Notes under the pieces: model-generated
Told to the model about the DNA's origin: nothing
What the model saw: only the letters and a program-made list of their open reading frames with translations
Databases searched by the model: none
Shown: positions 47,430 to 61,100 of the stretch, in pieces
Position numbering within the stretch: the stretch's first letter is position 1
Layout of the letters: every line of letters starts with the position of its first letter
Program-made: the position numbers and the translations under genes
Assembly: GCF_029168945.1 (NCBI RefSeq)
Contig: NC_083602.1
Coordinates: forward strand, 67,724,600-67,788,599
Length of the DNA: 64,000 nt
Source: Cannabis sativa
Lineage: Eukaryota > Streptophyta > Magnoliopsida > Rosales > Cannabaceae
Reading direction: 5' to 3'

Positions 47430-50400
47430 ATTTGCTTTCATGAAATATGAATTAAAACGATGATATGTGTTGATTTGGATGGTTTCATGTTGATCTGTGT
47501 GTTATATGATGATTGATTGATTCTTGTGAAATTTATGAAAAATAATTGAATTTTCGTTTCTGAAATTATTTTTATTGGATAGTTTGGAAAAAATTAAGCA
47601 ATTTCCTTTTTTACAGAACTCAATTTGATTTTATTTGAATTAGTTTTGATTTTTTTTAAGTTTTGAAAAAATTGGGAGTGGTGACACACCCTTGTGCGCG
47701 CGGCTGGCTGCTGGTAGCACCTTTTGTGCGCCCAAGCAGCCCCTTGCGCCCAAGGATGTGCACCTGGATGGTGTGCCTGGATGGTGTGCTTTGCATACCG
47801 TCCGTACAGCTCAAAGTTTTTTCGTTTTTCTTCGATTTTTCATGCTATTTCATGGAATTAACTTCTGATTTTTTTGTGTAGTTTTGTATTTTAATTTTTA
47901 CTTTTCATATTTCAAATCTAATTATCAGAAATAAATTAATTTGATTTTTTAAAATTAATTTTAGATATTAATGTAATTTGAATTTGAAAATAGGTAAAAA
48001 TCTATTTTTGCTTACTTCTTTTCTTATTTTTTAAAATTTGATTATTTTATCTTATTTTTAAATTTAAGGTCACATATTAAATTCCTTTTATAAAATATTC
48101 TATTTTAAGTAATTTGACCTTATTTAGATTTAAAATAAGATTACTATAATCATGGTATTTTAAATAGAAGTAAGATATTTTTGCTAACTTTTAAATTTTG
48201 TTATTTTTACTTAAATTAAATTATAAAATCAGAAAAAAGTATGTATTTATCATTTTATTTTATTGAATATTTAATTTAATAAAATAATATGAAAGTTAAA
48301 AGGTGCTTAGCAAATTTTTGAAATGATATTTAGGTTAGTTGAAACCTAATTTTTCAAAATTGTAGGTTTAATTTTAAATTTTAATTTATTTTATTTTAAA
48401 ACCGAAAATATTTTTTTATTTTCGGAATTTTTTTTATTAATTAATTTAAAATTAAATAAATCCTACATCCAACTATCCAAATTCAAGTTGTTACAGGAGT
48501 ATGTGTTTTAGCTTGTTTGTAAGTTTTCTAAAACCTATTATTGCTTGATCTAAATTGTCATGGTTAACTTGTTGACAGATCCAATGATCTGATTTTAACC
48601 CATGGTTCAATTGTCAATAGGTCAAGTAAATAATTTGTAACAGGTAAATTTTACATACTTCTTTCATCTGTGTATGACCTAGTAACATGATAGGATCCAT
48701 CCAAATCGGTATGCCTGTGTGAGCATATATGTTTACTTTATGCTTAGACGCATATAGGTTGTTGCTAAATAAAATGTCACACCATGATATATTTTATTTA
48801 GGCCCATTTACTTTTTTGGGCCTATTTAATTAATAACAGTTGTTCATTTTAAGGTTAAATTCCTCTCTTTTGGGCCTTGTGTGAGAGTTGGGGGCCAATA
48901 GAAGTGGGTACGACATACTGAACCCAACTTCCCCTCACATGAACTACCCCAATTGTGAAGGCCATTTGCCTTATTTAAATAATTATATTAGGTTAATTAT
49001 ATTAGTTTGACCTAATAAAATTGAATTAGCAACATAATTAACTTTTAAAATATATGAAAATTATTTTCATTTTAATATTTTAAAGTTAATTTTAAGAAAA
49101 ACACTCTTAGTTTAAGATATTATTTCTAGATAAACTATTTGTATTTTTCTTATATTTAATTACATAAAGAATTTTAACTAACTAGATTCCTTCTGAAGCT
49201 TATTTTAATTATTTCATTAAATATTGCTATTTAAGTTATAAATTAGTTATTACTAACTAATTTTTTTTATCAACTTAAATTTGAATATCTTTTGAATTTA
49301 AAATTAAGCTGAGGAATTCTAGAAGTTGGTTATTGAAGATTTTGGAGATATTTTTTAAGTTGTTAAACTTAAAATGGAATATTCTTAAATTAGGTAGTTA
49401 CCACTTAATTTTGATATTTAATTAAATTTTATTTGGAAATTTTTTAAGTTTTTTTTTAGATTCTTTCTATAACAACTTAAATTAGATATTTTCTAAATTT
49501 TGAAAAGATGCTTAATTAAATTGAGATATTTTCTAGATAGTTATTTCTATACTAGTTATTATTTCTAATATTAAAATAGGAAAATATCATTGATTGTGAA
49601 ATTAATTGTTTAATAATTAATTTTGGTACACTCTAAGTTATTTAATACATTTAATTAAATTGAAAATTTCAATATTTAAGTTGATTTTCATCATGATACT
49701 TAAATATTGTTATTTTCATGATATTTAATTAAATAGAAAATTATTTTAAGTTGGAAATTTTTCTTTAAAATTTCAGAATAACTTAAATTTGAATAATTTT
49801 CCAAATATATTTTATTTTATTTTATTAATCTTTTTTTATTATTTTCGAAATTGCATTTTTTAAAATGCAGAAATTTCAAATTTTATTTGAAAAATAGATT
49901 AAAGTTGAAAATTATTTATTTTAATTTTGGACCAACTTAAATCAATGATTTTTTTTCATTTAATGATTAATTAAAATAAATGAACTAAAATATATTATAA
50001 TTAGAAATTGAATTAATTAGTCAATGAAAGTCTAGATAGATATTATCTGTTTTGCTTGAAGTATTTTTCTAGTAATATTTAATTGAATAGGAAAATTATA
50101 TTTTTGTTGAAAATTAATTTTGGGCCAACATAAAATTAGAATAATTTTTTCCAGGATTTATTTTTATTTTATTTTAACAAGCAATTTCGAAAATTGTATT
50201 CTTATATACTTCAATTTTTTCGAAATGCAATATATATTTATAGAAAATTAAATTTGAGTTGTAAATTAATTTAAATTAATTTTAAAACAACTTAAATTGA
50301 ATATTTTTCTAAATATTTATTGGAAATTATTACTAGGATGGAAATAATTCATGTTATTTTCATATCCATCTAACTATAATTTATAAATATTAAATTAAAA

Positions 50401-52428
50401 TTTATATTTAGAATTTTTCTTTCTAAATTGAAAATTTTAATTAAATAAATATATATTTAAAATAAACTGATTAAAATAAATATTAGAAGAAAATACAACT
50501 TTCTTTAAATAATGAGCTTTATTATTATTAGGACATTCGATCTCCATTGTTGGTTCTACATAGTTCTTATTTTAGTGAGTAATCCTCCCTAATGGAGGAA
50601 CGTTCATTAGCAATTTAACGACGTAGAATCTCAAAAGATTATATTATTTGTAAGTGTTTTATATAGTATTGATCACCCTAATGGTGGCGACTGTATTTGA
50701 CTTACAAAAGTATGAAATAATGGCGAAAGCTCATAAGATAGAATACCCTTGACTCTCGCCTAAACGGGACAACGCTGGATTCCAATCTTGATCTCATAAA
50801 AGGTTGCTAGAATGTTTATCATTTTAGATGAGCTGACAACTCTATTCAATGGATGGTATCGCTGACTCTCGCCTAAACGGGACACTGATATCAGTTTGTT
50901 GAAGACCTTGGAAATTATTTAGGATTGTATGTTTTAGCATTTTCACCTGTCATTCCTACTTGCTATATGTTTAATAATTTCTGAATTGTGTATGAATTTA
51001 TATTGAACCATGTTATTTTCTGTTATTAAATTGTAGTTTAATTTCGAATCTTCATTGTTGGTCTAACTTGGTTTGTTGTTCTAATGGGACAAATCCCTAA
51101 TGGATTGTCAACATTAGACAAACATAATAGTGTTAGATCTCGAAAGATAAATATTGTAAATGCAACATCTAGCTGTTCATCAATTGATGACACGGTAGAC
51201 TAGTATTTACAATATGAAACAAGAAGATTGTATAAATAAGATTACTTTGACTCTCGAAGCATCGTTGGATTCTTATTTAAATACGAAATTATCCTAATTC
51301 CTCTTAGCTTATTCATTTCGAATTAGCTAAATAACATATCATTGGATGAATGGTCTATAAATCATTTCATGTCATTCTATATTTTCTCTTAAGAAATTAA
51401 ATGACGCATATGATTATATTGCCAAAATTCAATCCCAAAATGATATAAATACTCAATCTTAGAAATCTCCTACTTGTACGGGCAAATCAGACTTCGAGTT
51501 AAATTAGTAGTGGTGGTCAAAGAAAGAATTACTCATTATACAGTTACACTTTCACAAGTGTTTAAATAACCATTTTCTATCAATGGATTCAAACTGTATG
51601 TTAGTAAGGAATATGAGTTTAGTATTCTGTGACCACAATCCACTTGCACTATTCTAAGAACTCTTTGATGTAACTAAAACTGAGTCATCAAAAGATACAA
51701 CCACATATTTTATAAATCTATGGCATTTGTATCTTGTTCATAGTGGTTTTGACAAGATCATTCTCTGCAAAGAGTTAATATGCCTATATCCACTGAAAGT
51801 AAGTTCATCTCATTCGCAGATGGATGTACATTCAGGGGTGGATATGAGTTTTTCGTTGTATTCTTAAAACGATTACTCTAGATATTACCTTATGCAAAAG
51901 AAATTTGAAATGTTTGACAAATTTCATGAATTTCTAGCAATGGTGAAAAACCATTAAGGTAAGTGGTTAAAGATCTTGCGAACTGATAGGGGTGGAGAAA
52001 TAGTTAGTAAATATTCAGTTCAAAGATCATTAAGTTAATTTTGAATTATATCCAAACTTACCTCCCCAGAAATTCGAGTTGCTTATTGATTAGTTACTAG
52101 TCGTTGCCTAAGTCATTCTATGGTAATACAATTTCAGAATGATGTAATGGTTGGGTACTTAGTGTAAACCATTACTAGATTCATGGATGACCTAATCGAA
52201 ATCTTAAGAAAAGCTAGAACTGTTAACTATGGTTTGCATGTTTGTTAGCTATTCTAAGTGATTAGGGGTGGACCATCTCATAGTCATTAGATAAGAAAGT
52301 GTTTGTTTAAACAAATACAACTTTTCTAAGAAAAATGACTAAATCTTAAAATAAAGTAGCAAATAAAGGAGATATTTTTTTGATTCCAAAAGTGGTCTAT
52401 CATCTTATTCAATATAAGATGATCCCGC
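47430..52428 (+). mobile_element. Decayed internal region of Copia copy D, truncated 3' end
   Basis: It mirrors copies A and C: diverged GC-rich island 47690-47815, conserved leader islands near 48650-48750 and 48830-48970, AT-rich leader to about 50500, inverted GGCGAGAGTC motifs at 50749 and 50863, then gag-pol remnants including the integrase stretch at 51820-52050. There is no coding frame. It is cut at 52428 where element E's LTR begins, inside a sequence equivalent to about 955-985 of copy A. Confidence 0.8.
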
Positions 52429-54292
52429 TGTTGGAAGTTATTTTACCATGATCTTAGATCTACTCACAAGTATGTTGATTTAACAACCTAAATATGAACT
52501 TCTAAAACGATGGAAAATTAAACATACAAAAGTAAGAGAAATCTTACATTGGGTGCAGCGGAATATATGTCTCCTCCCACTCAGATCTCTAACCCTTGAT
52601 TCCTTTCTGTCGCAGAGTATGATCAAGATCTGAGCCCGATAGTCCTTCTTTGCTGAATCTGAATTCTACACAACCTTCCTCACTATGATTGAGGTATTAC
52701 TTGATGTGTGTGGGCACTACTCTATCACTCATAGATTTCGAAACAGAGAAGGTAGAGAGAGAGAGGGTGGCGGCTTAGAAAGAGTTTTTGTGTGAGAAAA
52801 TTCTGTCAGAATATTGTTGTACAAAAACTGAAGCCTTTACCTTCTATTTATAGAAAACCACCTAGGGCTATGGTTGAATTAATTGACATTTAAAAATTGA
52901 AAAATCAATGTGAAAAGGCAAGTAAGGTGGTCGGCCTAGGCAATGTGGAAACAAGGCTTGCCACTTTTCCAACTTTCCTTTTCCTACATTGTTAGTTTCC
53001 TGTTTTGTCAAAAACTGCCAATTTCTTTGTTCAACCACATAAATGTCAAATCTAATTATTTAATAATTAAAATTTATTATTAAATAATATATTATCATTT
53101 ATTTATTAATAATAAAACTAATTAAAGTTTTCTAATTAATAAATATGCCCTTCAAAATCTCTATTTACTGCTTTGCCCTTAATAAGTGATAAATTCTCAA
53201 TTAGACACAGTCTAACTTGAGAATTATAATTGATTAATTAAAATCAATTAAATGAGCCTTACAAGTAATATTATCTCAACTAGTGGGGGGACCATGAGTC
53301 TATATATCCGAGCTTCCAATAAGCAGATCAACAATTTACTACTTAAATTCACTGACTTATTAATTCTTCGTTGAATCCACGCATAGAACTTAGAATTGCA
53401 CTCTCAGTATATAGAATGCTCTATATGTTCCACCATATAGACACATCATTTGTTATCCATTATTATAATCCTAATGTGATCAATGATCCTCTATATGGAT
53501 GATTTACACTGTAAAGGGACTTAATTACCGTAACACCCTACAATGTATTTTATCCTTAAAACACTTAACCCTGTATAAATGATATTTCAGCTAAGTGAAA
53601 TGAGTACTCCACCATTTATCTCGTTTGGTTAAGCTCGAAGGAAATCATCATTTGCTTACTATTCGCCAGATAGAAGCTATAGATTCCATATTTATGTTAG
53701 CGCTCCCACTCAATTGCACTACCGTGTTCCCAAAATATACGTATCACCCTGACCCAAAAGTAGGCTTAACTAACAAATCAAAGAACACGAATAACACTCT
53801 TGAGATTGAGCCTAACCATATCAGGATTTAGATAATTTGATCTAGGATCAACTTAGTGATATTGAATGGAATAATATTATGGTAAGTTTTATAAATCTAT
53901 TTCAAAGTTCAATATCGGTCAATTCCAATGCATAATCCATGCATCCAACCTGAGTTTTACTTTAACCAATGTTCTGGAAAGAACATAGCATTTCTCCAAA
54001 TGCAAGTAAACTCTATTATAGATTGTCATATCAGTAAAACCCAGTGTTATGATAAATCTAGGAATCCTTTATTCACATAGTCATGTTTACTTTCCACTGT
54101 GTTAACAACACAATAAACATGATCAAGTATGTGAAAGGGGTTTGGATGAATTTATAAATCAAATAGACAAACAATTGATAAAGTGAACCAAAACATACAC
54201 AAATGAATGAAAAATACTTCTGTTACTTTATTGATATTGAATAATCTGGATTACATTGAAATAGAGTTTTATTTAGGGCATAACACCCAACA
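52429..54292 (-). mobile_element. 3' LTR of Copia element E (1864 bp)
   Basis: Sense orientation begins TGTTGGGTGTTATGCCCTAA and ends AATAACTTCCAACA. The polypurine tract on its right shows it is the downstream LTR. A TATA motif on the minus strand lies near 52845. It adjoins copy D directly at its left. Confidence 0.9.
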
Positions 54293-54307
54293 AACTCCCA
54301 CTTGCAC
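54293..54307 (-). promoter_or_regulatory. Polypurine tract of element E
   Basis: The minus strand reads GTGCAAGTGGGAGTT, directly before the LTR and identical to the tract of copy C. Confidence 0.8.
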
Positions 54308-54411
54308 TAATATAAAACAAATCAGTACATTTCAATTAACCCTAAATTCTGACGGTGCTTTTCGAATGCAGTCACTGCCAAGACTTTGGTGAATGGATCA
54401 GCTAAGTTGTC

Positions 54412-57015
54412 CTATGTGTCCACTTTCTCCACCAGTACATCCCCTCTTGCCACATATTCTCTGATAATATGATATTTTCTTTCTATATGCTTATTTCTCT
54501 TGTGGCTCTGAGGTTCCTTACTGTTGGCTATAGCTCCATTGTTATCACAAAGCAGGACTAGAGGCTTTTCCATTCCAGGTACTACACCAAGACTGGTGAG
54601 GAACTTTCTAAGCCAGACAACCTCTTTAGCTGCTTCAGCTGCAGCTATGTATTCTGCCTCCATGGTAGAATCCGAAATCGGGGTTTGTTTCGCATTTCTC
54701 CCAACCACTGCTCCACCCGCAAGAGTAAACACCATCCGAGATGTAGATTTCCTGTCTTCAAGACATGCCTGGAAATCTGAGTCTGTATAGCCTATGGGAT
54801 TTAAAGCACCACCCTTGTAGACTAATACATAATTCCTTGTACTCTTTAAGTATTTCAAAATATACTTAACAGCATTCCAATGTTCCTGTCCTGGGTTTGA
54901 CTGATACCTGCTCACGATTCCAACTGCATAGCAGATGTCAGGTCTAGTGCATAACATTGGATACATTAGACTTCCAACTGCAGAAGCATAAGGAACTTTT
55001 TCCATGTCTTCTATCTCTTGAGGATTAGTACGACACTGTTCCTTAGATAGACGGATACCATATCTAGAAGGCATATTTCGCCCCATTGGTATTAGTCATG
55101 GAGAATCTCTATAGAACTTTGTCAATGTAAGTTGTTTGAGAGAGAGCAAGGGATCTGTTCTTCCGGTTTCTGATAATCTGAATACCGAGAACATAGGCTG
55201 CCTCACCCAAGTCTTTCATGTCGAATTGAGTGTCAAGCCATTCCTTGATGTGAGTCATTTTCTTGACATTGTTGCCAATGATCAAAATGTCATCAACATA
55301 AAGGACCAGGAATACTACTACTTGGTCTTCCTTGAGTTGGTAAACACAAGGTTCATCTTCATTCTGATGAAAGCCGTAGGTTTTAATGATCTCATCAAAC
55401 CTTTTATTCCATGAGCGAGAAGCTTGCTTAAGTCCATAAATGGACCTATTTAATTTGCAAACTTTATTTTCCTGCCCAGGAAGAACATAGCCTTCTGGTT
55501 GCTCCATATAGATGGTTTCTTCAAGAAGCCCATTAAGAAAGCTTGTCTTGGCATCCATTTGCCAAATTTCATAATCGAAAGCTGCAGCAATGGAGAGAAG
55601 AATTCGGATGGATTTGAGCATGGCAACCGGACTAAAAGTTTCCTCATAGTCCACACCTTATCTTTGGGTATAACGCTTGGCGACCAGTCTAGCTTTGAAA
55701 GTTTCGACTTCGCCTCCAGCGCCTCTTTTCTTCTTGTAGACCCATTTACATCCAATTGGACGATAATCATCAGGTGGATCTACATATTCCCAGACTTTGT
55801 TCTTTTTCATGGAATCCATTTCTGAATCCATGCCGGCTGACCATCGCTTCCGTTGCAGACTTGCCATTGCCTGTTTATAGGTTAATGGGTCGTCATCAAT
55901 ACCGTCACCAACGACCATATTGATTTCACCATCCAAGCCATAACGAGATGGTTTTGTAGAAACCCTCCCACTACGATGAGGAGCGGTGACCTTCTGAACA
56001 GGAGCTTTGGTAGTAGTTTTCTCAGTTGCTACAACTGAGGGAGTGGGATGTTCCTCTTCTTGAGTAGAAGAGGATGGAACATTTGAAGGAACTGTATCTG
56101 TAAGCATTTCCTCTAATACAATTTCACTTTTCGGTTTGTTGTCTTTCATATAGTTATCTTCAAGGAAAGTAGCATTTGTAGAAACAAATACTTTGTTATC
56201 CTTGTGACTATAAAATAGTCCACCCCTAGTCTCTTTAGAATTTCCGACAAACATGCAAACTTCAGTTCGCGATTCCAGTTTGCCTTCTTTCTTTCTCAAG
56301 ACGTAAACTAGGTGTACGACCATTCCATAGGTCGACGGGTGTCTTAGGGACTGCTTTAGATGGTACAACATTTAAAATGTCGTTTGCCATTTCAATAGCA
56401 TATCCCCAGAAGGATGTGGACAGAGTTGAATAACTCAGCATGGACCTAACCATTTCCAAGAGAGTGCGATTTCTTCTTTCTGCAACTCCATTTTTCTGTG
56501 GAGTGCTTGGGGCAGTATATTGGGATTCAACTCCAAGTTCAGTTAAATGATCTTTGAACTGCATATCCATATATTCTCCACCCCTATCAGTTCGCAAGAT
56601 CTTTAATGTTTTACCTAATTGGTTTTGAGCCAAAGCATGAAATTCCTGAAACTTTTCAAACGTTTCAGATTTCTTTTGCATTAGGTAAAGAAAACAATAT
56701 CTAGAGAAGTCGTCAATGAAAGTGACGAAATACTCATAACCACCTCGAGCTTTTACATTCAGAGGTCCGCAAACATCTGAATGCACTTACCCTAGGGGTT
56801 GTTTGGCACGCTCTCCCTTTGCAGAGAAATAACGTTTGGTCATTTTTCCTTCTAGGCAAGACTCGCATATTGGCAGTTCTCCTAAGACGACATTTTTCAA
56901 TGGACCGTCTTTGGTTAGCCTATTGAGTCTATCAAAACCTATATCACCTAAACGTAAATGCCATAGATAAGTTTGATCATCATTATCTATCTCTTTTCTC
57001 TTAAGGCTTCTAGGT
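54412..57015 (-). pseudogene. Copia E integrase, reverse transcriptase and RNase H, disrupted
   Basis: Sense order: the GAG-pre-integrase region next to the solo LTR (LWHLRLGDIG...ICESCLEGK; the second His of the zinc motif is Asp). The integrase core has Asp in MHSDVCGP, Asp in LRTDRGGEY and Glu in GVAERRNRTLLE. A linker (55658-56371) carries GCKWVYKKKRG, then come RT with FLVLYVDDILI and RNase H with YTDSDFQACLEDRKSTS, MEAEYIAAAEA and HIERKYHIIREY. Breaks: a stop near 56787, a short deletion with frame change near 56270, a stop near 55656, a stop near 55107 and a frame change near 55085. These are few, so this copy decayed more recently than copies A, C and D. The enzymes would reverse-transcribe and integrate the element. 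Confidence 0.9.
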
Positions 57016-57020
57016 TTAGC

Positions 57021-58909
57021 TGTTAGAAATTATTTTACCAGGATCTTAGATCTACTCACAAGTATGTTGATTAACACCCTAAATATGAACTTTCTAAAAC
57101 GATGAAATAAACACATATAAAGTTTAGGAAACCTTACATTGGGTGCAGCAGAATTAAATGACTCCTTCCGTTTAGATCTCTAACCCTTGTACCCTTTCTG
57201 TCGCAGAGTATTATCAAGATCTGAACCTGGATCTCTTTCTCTGATTCTTTAGTACTGAAACTCCTTCTTGCTGAAAGTCTTTCTTCACGATCTTCCTCAC
57301 TATGATTGAGGTATCACTTGCTGTGTGTGGGCACTACTCTAATCACTAAATGTTTCGAAATCTTAAGGAAGAAGAGAGAGAGGGAGTGGTCGGCCAAGGT
57401 AGAGAGAGAGGCTCAGTTTTTTTCTGAATGAAAAGTGTGTTTTTCCTGAAGCCTTCACTATCTATTTATAGCATTCTACTAGGGTTAGGTTTGAATTATT
57501 TGGCATTAAAATAATGAAAATATTAGAGGAGAATCCCTATAAAAGTGGCCGGCCATGACAATATGGATTTGGGCCTCACTTTTTGCAATTTTGCAGTTTT
57601 ATCACTTTTGCATCTGATTTTCTCAAAAACGCCAATTTTCTAATTCAACCATTTAAATGCCAATTCTAACTATTTAATAACTATAAATAATTATTAAATA
57701 ATATTGTCATTTATCATATTTATTAATTGAACCATACAAAGTATCATAATTAACAAATATGCCCCTAAAACTATTTCTTTACAATTTCGCCCATACTTAG
57801 TGATTAATTCACAAATAGACATAGTCTAAATTGAGAATTATAATTGATTAATCAAAACCAATTACATGAGTCTAACAAGAAATATTATCTCAACTAGTGG
57901 GGGGACCATGGGTCTATATAACCGAGCTTCCAATAAGCAGATCAAGAATTTATTACCTAAATTCACTGACTTATTAATTCTTCGTTGAATCCACGCATAG
58001 AACTTAGAATTGCACTCTCAGTATATAGAATGCTCTATATGTTCCACCATATAGACACATCATTAGTTATCCATTGTTATAATCCTAATTTGATCAATGA
58101 TCCTCTATATGAATGATCTACACTGTAAAGGGATTAGATTACCGTTACACCCTACTATGTATTTTATCCTTAAAACACTTGACCCCGTATAAATGATATT
58201 TCAGCTTATGTGAAATGAGTACTCCACCATTTATTTTTCGTTTGGTCAAGCTCGAAGGAGATCATCCTTTGCTTACTATTCGCCAGATAGAAGCTATAGA
58301 TTCCATGTTTATGTTAGCGCTCCCACTCAATTGCACTACCGTGTTCCCAAAATGTACGTATCACCCTGACCTAAAAGTAGGCTTAACTAACAAATCAAAG
58401 AACACGAATAGCCTCTTAAGAATGAGCCTAATCATAACAGGATTAAGATCATTTGATCTAGGATCAACTAGGCGATATTGACTTGAATAGATTTCACGGT
58501 AAGTTTAATAAATCTAAGTCAAAGTTCAATATCGGTCCCTTCCGATACATACTCCATGCATCCAACCTGAGCTTTACTTTAACAAATGTTCTGGAAAGAA
58601 TATAGCATTTCTCCAAATGCAAGTAAACTCTTGTTGTAGATTATCATATCAGTAAAACCCTGTGTCTCATAAATCTAGGAAACTTTATTCACATAGTCAT
58701 GTTTACTTTCCAAAGTGTTGACAACACAATAAACAGGATCAAGTATGTGAAAAGGGTTTCAGATGAATTTATAAATCAAATAGACAAGCAATTGATAAAG
58801 TGAACCAAAACATACACAAATGAATGAAAAATACTTCTGTTTCTATATTGATGTTGAATAAAATAGATTACATTGAAATGAAGTTTTATTTAGGACATAA
58901 AACCCAACA
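57021..58909 (-). mobile_element. Solo LTR inside Copia element E
   Basis: 1889 bp flanked by the perfect duplication TTAGC (57016-57020 and 58910-58914). Sense orientation begins TGTTGGGTTTTATGTCCTAA. Removing it rejoins the protease-integrase frame (FNVAN|AKPRSLK). The same family thus inserted into one of its own members and then lost its internal region by LTR recombination. Confidence 0.95.
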
Positions 58910-58914
58910 TTAGC

Positions 58915-59901
58915 TACATTGAAAAGTTCAGTATTTAGTGAGATTTGAGTATCAGGTCTTAAAACATAAAGCCCTTGTTCCATGTTAGCAACACATATAT
59001 GAAATCCATTACGAGAAATTGAACAATTTGAACTCGAAAAATTCAATATATAAAATTGTGTTTGTAAACATGAAACACTAATCAAGTTTCTACTAAAGTT
59101 GGGAATATATAAAACATTCTCTAAAAGTGAAAACTTCTTTGTATGAAACTTGATTCGGGCTGTTCCTCTAGCTTTAACTGATACCAACTCGCCATTTCCA
59201 ACTTTTAGCTTTAACTCATCTGGGTGAAGATTCTCCCAAGATTCAAGCAGCTGCAATGAAGAACATACATGGTTAGTAGATCCAGAATCAATAATCCAGG
59301 TGGATTTGTCATTCTCTAAAACACATGATTCAAAGACAAAAGCATCACCTTCATTTGAATTGTCTAGAAGCCTGGGACATTGTTCTTCGTTATGTCCCTT
59401 TCCATTACAATTCGCACATAGAACATGATGTCTGGTAATTGTATTTGAAAAAGCAGGTTTGTTAGAGCCCTCATGCTTAATCTTCTTCCTCTGATTAAAG
59501 TTTGCAATACCAGGAGGTCCCACTGCAATCAGATTCCGCTCATGGGCCCTCAACTCAGTCTCGAGTTTGTCCATGTCGGAGGAGTGAGGATTGTTCAATA
59601 AGTAATATAGAACAAAACTATCATACTCCTGAGGAAGACTATTAAGGATGAGTCGTACTTATTGTTCCTTTGATAAATCAATTCCTAGTAGATTTGCCTT
59701 TTGGAATTTCAGATTCATCAACAATAGGTGCGAGTTAATGCAACTACCATGATGCATTTTCACACTATTGAGTTCTTTTGCAAAGATACTAACTAGGAGT
59801 GGATCGGGGTGAGGGTTATTCATATTGGCACTACAACATATCAATAAACAGAAGTAAGGTTTTGGTTCTATAAATTCATACACAAGTTCAGATAATAACA
59901 A
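58915..59901 (-). pseudogene. Copia E gag and protease start, disrupted
   Basis: The frame 59901-59659 ends LLGIDLSKEQ and a stop; the same frame continues RLILNSLPQEYDSFVLYYLL, typical of the plant Copia gag (UBN2 type), into 59598-58915. This has the knuckle CANCNGKGHNEEQCP and then the protease motif STWIIDSGSTNHVCS with catalytic DSGS. The usual gag N-terminus is not clear. One internal stop near 59658 breaks it. Gag packages the element RNA; the protease cuts the polyprotein. Confidence 0.85.
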
Positions 59902-61100
59902 ATAATCACTAAATCTAACATAGTTTATTTTCCAAGGTTTCCAACGAACTGATACAGTGTCCCGTTTAGGCGAGAGTCAAAGAATCATCCATTGAATAGA
60001 GTTGTCAATTCATCTAAAATGTCACACATTCTAGCAACCTTTTATTCGATCAAGATTGGAATCCAGCGTTGTCCCGTTTAGGCGAGAGTCAAGGCAATTC
60101 TATCTTATGAGCTTCTTCCATTGTTTCATACTCTTGTAAGTCTTATACAGTCGCCACCATTAGGGTGGTCATAAACTATATAAAAAACTTATAAGAATAC
60201 TTATCTTTCGAGATTAAACGGTGCTAACTTGCTAATGAACGTTCCTCCATTAGGGAGGATTACTCACTAAAATAATAGTTATGTAAAACCAACAATGGAG
60301 ATCGAATTTCTCTTGATTAAAGCTCATTATTTAAAATATGTATTTTGTTTAATCATTTATATTCCATATCTCAATAATGAAAACTTACAAATTAAAGTAA
60401 GACTTTAATTAAATTTCAAAAATTGAATGAAATTGAAAAATATCTTATTTAAGTTGTTTAGAAAAAATCTAAATATCCAACTTAAATATTCTTCAATCAA
60501 TGACTTAATTAAATATTACCAATTAAGTAGTAACCACTTAATTTAGAAGGTATTCCATTTTAAGTTCCCATATTTATAAAATATCAACTTAAAAAATATC
60601 CAAAGAACCTTAAACCAATTCCTAAAATTCCTCAACTTAATTTATAATAGGAAATTCAAAAGATATTCAAATCTAAGTTGATTTGTTAGATATAACTAAA
60701 TCTCAACTCAAATAGGAATATTTAATGAAATTATAAAATTAAGATTCAGAAAGAATTTACATGGTTATAATTCTATATTTAATTAAATACAAGAAAATAC
60801 ATATAGTTTTTCTAGAATATTATTCTTCAAACTATGTTTTTCTTAAATTAATTTCAAGGAAGAATGAAATTAATTATGTTGCTAATCAATTTTATTAGGT
60901 CAAACTAATATAATTAACCTAGCACAGTTATCCAAATCAGGCAAATGGGCCTTCACAATTGGGGTTGTTCATGTGAGGGGGGGCTGGGTCCAGTATGTCG
61001 TACCCACTTCTATGTGAGGGGGGGCTGTGTAATTTTAAAATGAACAACTGTTATTAATTGACATTTTATTTAGCTACAACAACCTATATGTATCTATAAC

